Below, in pieces: positions 1-6,825 of a stretch of 10,550 nucleotides of DNA. Numbering within the stretch: position 1 is the first letter of the stretch; every line of letters starts with the position of its first letter. Source of the stretch: Thermoplasmatota archaeon (GTDB lineage Archaea; Thermoplasmatota; Thermoplasmata; GCA-020350865; JAUVCJ01); assembly GCA_030595765.1 (NCBI GenBank), contig JAUVCJ010000060.1, positions 1 to 10,550 of the forward strand, read 5' to 3'. Made by a program: the position numbers and the translations under genes. The notes beneath the pieces are model-generated. The model saw nothing but the letters and a program-made list of their open reading frames with translations. It did not search any database and was not told the DNA's origin.

Positions 1-111
1 GCTCATCAAAATACTTCCAGACAAGTTTCGGTTCTATTTCAGTTATGAAGGACACAGTTTTACCCCCAATGATCCCAAAGAAGCAGGATCTATGAACCCT
101 GGAAGTAGTTT

Positions 112-126
112 GGATATAAACCTTTT
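112..126 (-). promoter_or_regulatory. TATA/BRE-like promoter element pointing out of the window
   Basis: Read on the minus strand this is AAAAGGTTTATATCC, almost the same as the element at 4546-4560 before the secreted-protein gene (AAAAGGTTTTATATC). A start of transcription would fall near position 90. An ATG on the minus strand at 6-4 could then open a gene that runs off the left edge after a leader of about 85 nt. Only the element itself is visible. The downstream gene is inferred. Confidence 0.4.
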
Positions 127-184
127 ATCCCGGAATTCTGGTTCATCCCGAGCCATTCGGGTCGACCTAGGTCAATCCTGATAA

Positions 185-1966
185 CTAATTGGTTTCGGGG
201 GTTTCTCCGTCCCATGGGTAATCATCATCATTGATGTCATAGGATTTGCCGGCGAGGCCTTGTTTACGCCATAGTGCAAATCCAAGTATGCCGGCTAGAA
301 TCACGAATGCCATGATTATTGGAAATGACATATCAGCAATTCCAGATGATTTCTGTGCAGGTGCGACCCTCTCGATTATGAAGCTGCTGGATTCTGGAGG
401 AGACTCTCCTGCGGAATTTACAGCCTTGGCATAGATCGTATGCCGTCCATCTTCTAGGCTACTGAGGTCTATGTTGGAGTACCAATCATCCATTCCCTTC
501 ACTTTGATCCAATCTCCATCATCGATCTTGATCTCAACAGAGGATATGGTGTGCATGATATCGTAGGAAAAGCCCATTATCTTGAGGCTCTGTATCTGAT
601 CCGGGTCCAGAAAGGTATCCTCACCAGGAGAGGTTATTCCCACCAGTGGAGGCATTGATTCGGCGTTCTCCCGACTGTAAAAGTAATGAAGGAAATCATC
701 CCAGTAGTGCTCGATGGCAAAGTCGGTCTCGTCAAAGAGGGGGTCGTAATCGCTGGTATAACTGTCTGGAAAATAGAACGTCAGGCCATTGGCTCCCTTT
801 ATTGTGCCGTGATAGAGAGCTACATCTGACTGGACAATAGCATCAGCAGCAGCCTGCTTAACAGCCGTTATAGCTGCTTGAAGTTCGGCATCATTGCGCA
901 CATATATTGCCAGGTTGTCCATGAAATCTATAAGGTCATACATTGGATATCCTGTCGGATCCAAAGGCTGCTGGTTGCCTGGGAATATCGATGCGCCCAT
1001 GTCGTATGAATTGGTATCTGAACGTGCTTGCTGATACTGAAACCAATGCCCTCCAGTCAGAAGTCCGCCGGCCTTGGTGGCAGAAATGAGCGAAAACTCG
1101 CTAAGACGGTCAGCCAGTGCATCTATCTTGTCCATTGCAAAAACGGCCTGGGTGATGGCAGCAGAGTCTTGAGGGTCATCCTCTCTGTCAGTGTAAGAAT
1201 TGACATAGGCCTCAGATATCGTGATGGCCAGTTCAACTGGAGTCATCTCAGGCATGGAAGTAAGCTGGGGAAGTATCTGCTCATATGGCCATCCCTCACC
1301 TGGCTCGACATAGCCAGAACTAACCATGTAATCCACGTGATCCTTGATCTGGTATATCACTGCAAGCTGAGCCATGAGACAGGCATCAAAGCCTATGACA
1401 TCGATGTTGGAGCCTATCTGCTCCTCTATCTCGCCCATGGCGTATCCAAGCTCAGGCATATCTATCCTGTCACCGTCGTTGTCATCGTCCCAAGCGATGC
1501 CCCAAAAGGCGCCACCGTGGTTCCAGAGCACCAGCAAGTAATTCTCTGCTGGGTATTCCTCTACAGCCCATGTTGTGAAGTTGATCAGGGTCTCGGGGTC
1601 GCCCATGTTGATCTCACCCATATCCTCAAGCTCTGAGGAATCGATGTTGCCATCCTTCTGCCCCTGCTCTACCAGATAGCGCTTGGCACCTGTCCAGTCC
1701 CCATTTGTGGTGTCGTGCTCCATGCTACGATCCATCTGGACCACTATGTTAACCTGGTCAGTAGAACCCGCTGTCTCCATCTCCTCCATGTCCTCTATGC
1801 CTGCGGATTCTAGATTATTGTCAGCGTCCAAATAAACCATGAAGGTCCATTTGGCGATCTCAGGCCCTTCCTCTTGCCCTGCGTTAAGTGGAGCAACAGA
1901 GATTAGAAGGGTCGCGATGAGCATTAGCGCCAATATGGATGTGCGAAATTTTCTTGTCAAGAACAT
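185..1966 (-). CDS. Membrane-anchored clostripain-family (C11) cysteine peptidase
   Basis: A 593-residue protein of the clostripain-related peptidases (MEROPS C11), which cleave after basic residues, often after self-processing. Residues 1-29 form a signal peptide (MFLTRKF, hydrophobic core, LNA site). The catalytic domain starts with WTFMVYLDADNNLE (40-53), a typical C11 opening. The likely catalytic pair is His150 in LWNHGG and Cys196 in GFDACL. Between them lies an Asp-rich stretch DDDNDGD (160-166). An Ig-like beta domain (about 441-533) follows. A single transmembrane helix (about 547-566) and a short acidic cytoplasmic tail end the protein, so the peptidase is displayed outside the cell. 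The start is supported by the signal peptide and by GGGAGG, which sits only 2 nt before the ATG, unusually close. The gene follows the sensor-regulator on the same strand, 120 bp away, with its own TATA box. Family assignment is confident; substrate is unknown. Confidence 0.9.
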   Translation of the reverse strand: MFLTRKFRTSILALMLIATLLISVAPLNAGQEEGPEIAKWTFMVYLDADNNLESAGIEDMEEMETAGSTDQVNIVVQMDRSMEHDTTNGDWTGAKRYLVEQGQKDGNIDSSELEDMGEINMGDPETLINFTTWAVEEYPAENYLLVLWNHGGAFWGIAWDDDNDGDRIDMPELGYAMGEIEEQIGSNIDVIGFDACLMAQLAVIYQIKDHVDYMVSSGYVEPGEGWPYEQILPQLTSMPEMTPVELAITISEAYVNSYTDREDDPQDSAAITQAVFAMDKIDALADRLSEFSLISATKAGGLLTGGHWFQYQQARSDTNSYDMGASIFPGNQQPLDPTGYPMYDLIDFMDNLAIYVRNDAELQAAITAVKQAAADAIVQSDVALYHGTIKGANGLTFYFPDSYTSDYDPLFDETDFAIEHYWDDFLHYFYSRENAESMPPLVGITSPGEDTFLDPDQIQSLKIMGFSYDIMHTISSVEIKIDDGDWIKVKGMDDWYSNIDLSSLEDGRHTIYAKAVNSAGESPPESSSFIIERVAPAQKSSGIADMSFPIIMAFVILAGILGFALWRKQGLAGKSYDINDDDYPWDGETPETN

Positions 1967-2006
1967 ATCCTCCCGAGATAGTATTCAAAGACAACTAGTC
2001 TGAAAG

Positions 2007-2018
2007 CATTATATTAAG
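2007..2018 (-). promoter_or_regulatory. TATA box of the C11 peptidase gene
   Basis: On the minus strand CTTAATATAATG lies about 45 bp before the ATG at 1966. It predicts a transcript start near 1986 and a leader of about 20 nt that contains the GGGAGG ribosome-binding site. Inverted repeats flank it: TAGTCTG at 1996-2002 and CAGACTA at 2044-2050. Confidence 0.5.
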
Positions 2019-2086
2019 TTTCAGGTAAAGACTTGCCGAAAACCAGACTAAAAGCGCTAAACGCATTCATATTGTCGAGTACACAT

Positions 2087-4012
2087 TCATGTTGCCCAGT
2101 AAACATTTGCGTTGGGGTGGATGTAACACTCGTTGACCCTGCCTCTCTTTTTTCGAATGACCTTTCTCTGGCCGATTAGCTTGTGGATGTGATAGTTCAC
2201 AACCTGACGGCTAATGCCAAGCATCTTTGCCAGATCGCTCTGGGATATCCCTGGGTTGTTAAGCAGGAATCTCAATATCTGGTTAGGAAGCTCCTCTGGA
2301 AGGCCGTTTGACTCTGCTGAGTAGTATCTGCGGTACTGGCGATCTTTCCTTGATTTGATGAAATCCTCGGCCTCAAGCCTCTGTAGGTGATAGGCAAGCA
2401 CACCGTTTTTCAGATCCAACTCGACCATTATGGCCTTGAAGTTTATCCCAGGGTCGGCCTTGATAAGCTCGAATATCTTGCCACGCACCTCGTTCTCAAG
2501 GATGTCAGATCTTCTTATTCTGGAATAGAGCGGAATTGCGAATGGGACAGCGGTTAAACCCCTGCGCCCTGCTTCTAGGAACGCCAGAAAACCGCCGATG
2601 CTCATAAGTCCGGCCATCATGAATAGGGTTGAATAGTCACCAATTGGGGTCTGATAGATGAGTTCGCTGGGTTCCGCAGATGTGCTCACAAGCTCCCTTG
2701 CGCCGTAAACGTTCCTGCTTCCATCCTGGTTATCGGACCATACCACCATTGGTTGACCTTCAGGCATCATCAACATACAAGCTTGGGCTGAATCTGAGAA
2801 GGTGTTGGTAAGGTCAAAGGCCGGGTAGAAATTCTCAACACCCGTATCCAGCTTGGAATATCGGATCTGAGATACCCCTGGCAACTGCGGAGCCTGGGCT
2901 GACCAGGCCAGATGGGTGATCCCATCCTCTCCGACTGCAACCGTTGGTGAGCTAGCCTGATAGGACTCGCTGGATACTGGCCTGGGTGTTGCAACCCTCA
3001 TGCCAGTGTCGTTAACTGCCATGTAATAGACCTGGGAATACATAACTCCCCCATCATTTCGAGCCTGATCCTCCCATGCGACGTGTATCTCGCCAGACGA
3101 ACCGATTGCTGCGGAAAAGTCAACAGCGTAATCAGCCTGGGTCCAGGTCAGGGTTGTGGGTCTGACAGTGTATGCGCCTGTGTCATTGAGCCTGACATAG
3201 ACCAGCTTGTTATTGGTGGACTGCTCGTTCCATAGTACATGGACCCTATCTATGGAATCGATCAGTATCTCTGGGTTCAGTGATTCTGAACTGGTGCTGC
3301 TTATCTGGAGGTCATCTATGAGAAGTGTGCCATCCGGAGCCACAACTGAGTATCGTACTTGGAACCTCTCGCCTCTGTGGTCGGACCAGACAAGGTGAAC
3401 GTTGTCCATCGAATCCACTGCCAACCTTGGGTTGAAAAGAGATCCGTCTTTTAGGTTGGTGACTGCGCTTGGGTTCCGGAACACACCTATTAGGCCCTGG
3501 GAAAGAATGCTATTATACACCCTGGCGCCATAGAATGGAGTGTATGTAAGGCGAATTTCCTCGTGGTTGGTGCCTCCCAACGGGTTCAATTCCTTGTAGT
3601 AGAACTCCCAGTTGCCGTCCCTGTTGTCCATCCAAGCAACATGGACGTTGCCGTCCATATCAAGCGCCAGTGAGGGATGAGCTGAAGTTAGAACTCCCTT
3701 GGACACCTTGATGGGGGCAACCTTGGTCTGTCCTTCTGGTGTCATTCTCTGGTAGTATATCTCGCTAAAGCCATCCAGTCTATCCACCCATACCATGTTC
3801 AGGTCGCCATTCTCATCCAATACGGCCTCGTGATTCTGTGAGGAGGTCAAAGTGGTGGTGTAAGTAGTGGTGCTGGACCAGGTTCCGCTGTAAAATATCG
3901 GGTTATTTGCAGTATCGTCTGTTAATGGGCCAGAACCCCCAAGGAAGAGGGCAAAACCGGAGAATAGCAACACCCCCATTAAGAGGAGAGCTAACGCTTT
4001 ACCAAGTCTCAT
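2087..4012 (-). CDS. Transmembrane sensor-regulator: extracellular beta-propeller repeats, TM helix, two cytoplasmic winged-HTH domains
   Basis: A 641-residue one-component regulator (numbered here with the alternative TTG start one codon upstream). Residues 3-25 are a hydrophobic signal/anchor. The ectodomain carries seven repeats of the type hHhxWxDxxxGxxxhYY, at about 72-88, 124-140, 206-222, 258-274, 310-331, 367-386 and 422-438, which suggests a seven-bladed propeller. A transmembrane helix spans about 463-482, followed by basic residues. Two winged helix-turn-helix domains follow: about 505-567 (NGVLAYHLQRLE as recognition helix, RRYY wing) and about 575-634 (SQSDLAKMLGISRQVVNYH). Membrane-tethered regulators of this plan are known from Thermoplasmatota-type archaea. 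The ligand and targets are not known. The TATA box at 4037-4043 puts the transcript start close to the ATG, so the mRNA is probably leaderless, which fits the lack of a ribosome-binding site. The C11 peptidase lies directly downstream. Confidence 0.85.
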   Translation of the reverse strand: MRLGKALALLLMGVLLFSGFALFLGGSGPLTDDTANNPIFYSGTWSSTTTYTTTLTSSQNHEAVLDENGDLNMVWVDRLDGFSEIYYQRMTPEGQTKVAPIKVSKGVLTSAHPSLALDMDGNVHVAWMDNRDGNWEFYYKELNPLGGTNHEEIRLTYTPFYGARVYNSILSQGLIGVFRNPSAVTNLKDGSLFNPRLAVDSMDNVHLVWSDHRGERFQVRYSVVAPDGTLLIDDLQISSTSSESLNPEILIDSIDRVHVLWNEQSTNNKLVYVRLNDTGAYTVRPTTLTWTQADYAVDFSAAIGSSGEIHVAWEDQARNDGGVMYSQVYYMAVNDTGMRVATPRPVSSESYQASSPTVAVGEDGITHLAWSAQAPQLPGVSQIRYSKLDTGVENFYPAFDLTNTFSDSAQACMLMMPEGQPMVVWSDNQDGSRNVYGARELVSTSAEPSELIYQTPIGDYSTLFMMAGLMSIGGFLAFLEAGRRGLTAVPFAIPLYSRIRRSDILENEVRGKIFELIKADPGINFKAIMVELDLKNGVLAYHLQRLEAEDFIKSRKDRQYRRYYSAESNGLPEELPNQILRFLLNNPGISQSDLAKMLGISRQVVNYHIHKLIGQRKVIRKKRGRVNECYIHPNANVYWAT

Positions 4013-4035
4013 CAATTAACATAGGTAATCTTCTA

Positions 4036-4048
4036 CTATATATCTTTT
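4036..4048 (-). promoter_or_regulatory. TATA box of the sensor-regulator gene
   Basis: On the minus strand AAAAGATATATAG combines an A-rich BRE-like part with TATATA. It is centred about 28 bp before the ATG at 4012, which places the transcript start at or within a few bases of the start codon (leaderless). Confidence 0.6.
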
Positions 4049-4081
4049 AAGAAAATTCCTTGACAGTTACCCTAACATTTT

Positions 4082-4118
4082 TGTCATTATTCGTCACAAC
4101 CCGTCACAAACATCACAA
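4082..4118. repeat. Four helically phased direct repeats (CGTCACAA type), candidate operator
   Basis: On the plus strand TGTCATTA (4082), CGTCACAA (4092), CGTCACAA (4102) and CATCACAA (4111) begin 10, 10 and 9 bp apart, about one turn of DNA. The two central copies are identical. They lie about 40-75 bp upstream of the regulator's TATA box, a place suited to an activator or an autoregulatory site. A TGACA at 4061-4065 is inverted relative to the first copy. The binding protein is not known; the regulator encoded next to it is the obvious candidate. Confidence 0.5.
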
Positions 4119-4189
4119 TTTCAGGAGGACATGATTTCAGCACAATACGATTTCGGAGTTCGAAGAAATATTGGAATCTTAGGTGAAAT

Positions 4190-4423
4190 TTACAAAGAGC
4201 CCAGCAAACCGGATAATTTTGGAGGGGACATCTCCTTCTTCATGTCCTTGGTCAAGGTCTGGTAGTATCTCACCTGTTCCCTGACCCTTTCGAGGCCATC
4301 AACAAGGACGTGGCGCTCCTCGCTACTGCCTTTAAAACCTGCAAGCTCTTCAACGAGCTCAACCTCACGCTTCCGCCATCTATCCCTTTCCTCCAGCGTG
4401 GAAACGATCTTGTCAGTAGTAAT
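4190..4423 (-). CDS. Small charged helical protein with a non-standard start (or start-damaged pseudogene)
   Basis: The minus strand is open from 4438 to the TAA at 4190-4192 (82 codons). The product looks real: Lys/Arg/Glu-rich, with long amphipathic helices such as LEERDRWRKREVELVEELAG and YYQTLTKDMKKEM, ending PPKLSGLLGSL. No ATG, GTG or TTG occurs near the N-terminus; the first ATG is at about codon 66. The start given here is ATT at 4423, placed 6 nt after GGGGT and about 20 nt downstream of the transcript start expected from the TATA box at 4465-4474. An in-frame ATG at 4463 is cut off by TGA at 4441-4439 and lies before that transcript start. Options are ATT initiation, a mutated start, a sequencing error, or, least likely, TGA readthrough. 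I do not recognise the family. It sits between the regulator (minus) and the secreted protein (plus). Confidence 0.5.
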   Translation of the reverse strand: MTTDKIVSTLEERDRWRKREVELVEELAGFKGSSEERHVLVDGLERVREQVRYYQTLTKDMKKEMSPPKLSGLLGSL

Positions 4424-4463
4424 TGTTGCACCCCAGCTTCAGACAATGTATCTATCCCTCATG

Positions 4464-4480
4464 GCTTATAAATACATTTC
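4464..4480 (-). promoter_or_regulatory. TATA box of the small minus-strand gene
   Basis: On the minus strand GAAATGTATTTATAAGC has an A-rich BRE-like lead and TTTATAAG. It predicts transcription from about 4443. That is downstream of the ATG at 4463 and supports translation starting inside the open frame below 4438. TTATAAATA also reads as a TATA box on the plus strand, but without a purine-rich BRE and without a gene at the right distance. Confidence 0.45.
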
Positions 4481-4545
4481 TCCCTAAAAAGCCTCAGAAC
4501 ATGAAAAAATAGCCTGAGAAAAGCATATTGACCTGCAAACGCTCC

Positions 4546-4560
4546 AAAAGGTTTTATATC
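4546..4560 (+). promoter_or_regulatory. TATA/BRE promoter of the secreted anchored protein
   Basis: AAAAGGTTTTATATC, about 40 bp before the ATG at 4597. The transcript would start near 4580, leaving a short leader that carries the ribosome-binding site. Confidence 0.6.
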
Positions 4561-4583
4561 ATATGTAGAGATGAAGAACCACC

Positions 4584-4588
4584 AGGAG
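4584..4588 (+). promoter_or_regulatory. Ribosome-binding site fixing the start at 4597
   Basis: AGGAG lies 8 nt before the ATG at 4597. It selects this ATG over an upstream in-frame TTG at 4528, which precedes the promoter and would put 23 polar residues before the signal peptide. Confidence 0.65.
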
Positions 4589-4596
4589 AAATCCTA

Positions 4597-6699
4597 ATGA
4601 GGGTATTAAAAAGTATTCTAATTGCATTGGCTATGTTGAGCGCGGCATTCTTTGTCGTTGCTATACCAGTTAGCGCTGTAGGCGCGAACACGATCGAAGG
4701 AAACGTCTTTTTTGGCCCTGATCCGGCAGGTTCCTATGAGATAGTGTACTTGTATGATGTGGACATGGTATACCTTTCATTGGCATATACCAATTCTAGT
4801 GGCGGGTTCTCTTTCTCAGGCCTTGCAGACGGTGATTATTACGTAAGTGCCAACCATGATGAGGTAACTAGCCCGTTGATTTCCGTATCAGGCGATGAGA
4901 CTCGCCATCAGTATCTTTACCTCGCTGAGAGAATCTATAATGAACCTACGAACGAATACGTCGAATGGGAAGAAGTGGATGGAAACGCCCCATTTGCAGA
5001 CAGCTCTCCGCTTACGGTTGGAGACAACTGGGCAATGGGCTTCGAGATCGACCTATACAACGAGTTCAACCCCATCATCCAGGAACTTGTCGGTATGCTG
5101 GAGACAATGGCTGGTGAGAGTGGCGAGAGCGCAGATGTCACAGCCGGTCTGGAGCAGGGCTCAAACATCGGAATGTTCGAGACCTTCGAGGTAGTATCCG
5201 CCAGCCCCACATACAAGATAGACTATGAGGTTGGTGTCGGATTCCACATCGCTGCTTATTTTGCTGGAACAGGGCCGCTTCCTGCTGAGGGCACATATGA
5301 TGATGGTGTGGAAGCCCCGGAAGTGCAGAAAGAGATGAAATTCTCTGCAAAGCTGGACATGGCCACCTCAGTGTTCGGAACCATGGAATTCACTCCAGGC
5401 ACCATGACACTGGAGTCATTCACAGTAGGAGTCAAGTTCGGCGCCTCTGGTGAATTCAAGCTACGTAACGTACCATCCAACCTTCTGGAAGGAATGATGG
5501 GTGGAATGGTGACAGGGGAACAATCAAGCACCCCGATCTATAACGATGACACACGCTCTGGAGAGGATCCAAGCCACATAGGCGATGAACCTAGTGACTC
5601 TGAGTCTACCGGAACCTACACCATCGTTTACGAGGATCACACCTTTACCTTCAACGCCAATATGGAGGCATCCTTTGACTTCAGAATGGATCCACCACTG
5701 GACATATTCCAGTTCCCGATCGGTGTGGATGAGAAATGGATAGTTGAAGGGACAAGCTTCTACTTCGATGGCGGCAGTTACAGTGGCTCCATCAATGCCG
5801 GCGGATTGCCAACCGAGCTGACAGATGAAATGTTCAGTCAAATGCCAGAGGACATAACCGGCTTCCCCATCAATATCGCTAGCTTCCCCATGCCTGAACA
5901 GATAAGGGACAATATATCCAATGGAAATATCGAGGCGATCACCACACCATTCGATATGCCTGAGCAGATAATGGGCCTGGAATGCATAGGCACCCAGGAT
6001 GTGACCCTAGGCGATGGAACCACAGTCAAGGTTCATGAGATCCAGTCACAGAGTGCTGGAGCCTCAGATTCATCTTCCACCAGGGGGGATTCCGACGGAG
6101 TGAAGTTCCTTTACAGCCCTGATGAAGGTTTCGTTGTTGGCCAGGATATTTCTGGACCCATGGGTCAGCTTGATTCAGTATTGGGTAGCACAACTAGTAT
6201 GATGGGCATTACCAGTACTCCAGACTTATCTGACCCGGAAACACTCTCCCTGATGCCAGTTAGCAAAGCAAAAGCTGACGCCTACATAAATGAGAACGTG
6301 GACCCACTTAGCCCAACCACGGGAGGCGCAACCCTAACACATGACCCGGATGCACCACAAGGATTCCTTGAGGAACTGCTCAACGGCAAGTCATCCTTAG
6401 GCCTGCCCATATCCGATATGATGCTCTTTCTCATAGTCGGCCTTCTTATGGTTGTCATCATCCTCGGAGTGGTCATGAAGAAGCGCGGCGGCTCAAAGAA
6501 TATTGCTGGTGGCGCTCCAACACAACAACCAATGCAAGAGGAGGCATACCAGGAACCGTATCAGGAGCCTGGCCAGGACAACTATGCCCAGGATGGCTAT
6601 CAGGAACCGCCTCAAGACCCTTACTATGAGCAGCCACCACCACCGACCCAGCCTGTGGAAGAACCTTACTACGAGCAACCACCACCGCCACAATACTGA
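4597..6699 (+). CDS. Secreted, C-terminally membrane-anchored protein with Pro/Gln/Tyr-rich cytoplasmic tail
   Basis: A 700-residue envelope protein of unknown function. Residues 1-28 are a signal peptide (MRVLKSILIALAML, PVSAVGA). Residues about 32-109 resemble a carboxypeptidase-regulatory/SpaA-like beta domain (NTIEGNVFFG, then GGFSFSGLADGDYYVSA). The rest of the ectodomain (about 110-600) is beta-rich, acidic and Met-rich, with two FPMPEQI/FDMPEQI motifs (430-436, 452-458) and a Ser/Asp-rich linker near 305-340. One transmembrane helix (about 606-627) is followed by KKRGG, so the tail faces the cytoplasm. The tail (about 628-700) consists of YQEP units and two PYYEQPPPP copies and is probably disordered. 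No catalytic motif is visible. The start is set by the signal peptide and AGGAG. The gene has its own promoter and a pyrimidine-rich tract after it, so it is probably monocistronic. Confidence 0.8.
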   Translation: MRVLKSILIALAMLSAAFFVVAIPVSAVGANTIEGNVFFGPDPAGSYEIVYLYDVDMVYLSLAYTNSSGGFSFSGLADGDYYVSANHDEVTSPLISVSGDETRHQYLYLAERIYNEPTNEYVEWEEVDGNAPFADSSPLTVGDNWAMGFEIDLYNEFNPIIQELVGMLETMAGESGESADVTAGLEQGSNIGMFETFEVVSASPTYKIDYEVGVGFHIAAYFAGTGPLPAEGTYDDGVEAPEVQKEMKFSAKLDMATSVFGTMEFTPGTMTLESFTVGVKFGASGEFKLRNVPSNLLEGMMGGMVTGEQSSTPIYNDDTRSGEDPSHIGDEPSDSESTGTYTIVYEDHTFTFNANMEASFDFRMDPPLDIFQFPIGVDEKWIVEGTSFYFDGGSYSGSINAGGLPTELTDEMFSQMPEDITGFPINIASFPMPEQIRDNISNGNIEAITTPFDMPEQIMGLECIGTQDVTLGDGTTVKVHEIQSQSAGASDSSSTRGDSDGVKFLYSPDEGFVVGQDISGPMGQLDSVLGSTTSMMGITSTPDLSDPETLSLMPVSKAKADAYINENVDPLSPTTGGATLTHDPDAPQGFLEELLNGKSSLGLPISDMMLFLIVGLLMVVIILGVVMKKRGGSKNIAGGAPTQQPMQEEAYQEPYQEPGQDNYAQDGYQEPPQDPYYEQPPPPTQPVEEPYYEQPPPPQY

Positions 6700-6727
6700 T
6701 TAGGCAGTGCAGATGAGTACGAATTAA

Positions 6728-6755
6728 CCCTTTCCCTTTCTTTTCATTTCTTTTA
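6728..6755 (+). terminator. Pyrimidine-rich terminator after the secreted-protein gene
   Basis: About 30 bp after the TGA lies CCCTTTCCCTTTCTTTTC and further T-rich sequence up to 6754. T-rich tracts without a strong hairpin are the usual archaeal termination signal. It lies before the next TATA box at 6790-6799. Confidence 0.5.
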
Positions 6756-6789
6756 CAGGCGAGCATATTCGCTGTCGCATTTTTATCCT

Positions 6790-6799
6790 AAAGTATATC
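6790..6799 (+). promoter_or_regulatory. TATA box of the four-helix membrane protein
   Basis: AAAGTATATC, centred about 30 bp before the ATG at 6826. The transcript would start within a few bases of the start codon. No clear ribosome-binding site is present, which fits a leaderless or very short leader. Confidence 0.5.
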
Positions 6800-6825
6800 T
6801 ATGGCCTCCCGATGTGAGAAGCTGA

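Noticed and set aside
1028..1636. A 202-codon plus-strand open frame inside the C11 peptidase gene.
   Set aside because: It is the antisense shadow of the conserved catalytic domain, and its translation looks like no protein family.
4131..4265. A 44-codon plus-strand frame starting at ATG 4131 with AGGAGG 2 nt before it.
   Set aside because: Its second half is antisense to the better supported small minus-strand gene, no promoter lies at a suitable distance, and the peptide shows no recognisable pattern. The very short spacing resembles the C11 gene, so it is not fully excluded.
4439..4463. Selenocysteine reading of the in-frame TGA after MRDRYIV.
   Set aside because: The ATG lies upstream of the transcript start expected from the TATA box, the context is not a redox motif, and no SECIS-like hairpin was recognised. 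A non-ATG start or damage is simpler.
4528..4596. TTG start at 4528 for the secreted anchored protein.
   Set aside because: It lies before the TATA box and puts 23 polar residues before a clear signal peptide. ATG 4597 has AGGAG at 8 nt.
6759..6784. GCGA/TCGC hairpin followed by TTTTT as a second terminator after the secreted-protein gene.
   Set aside because: The stem is only 4 bp, and the T run is separated from it and adjoins the next promoter. The pyrimidine tract just upstream is the better candidate.
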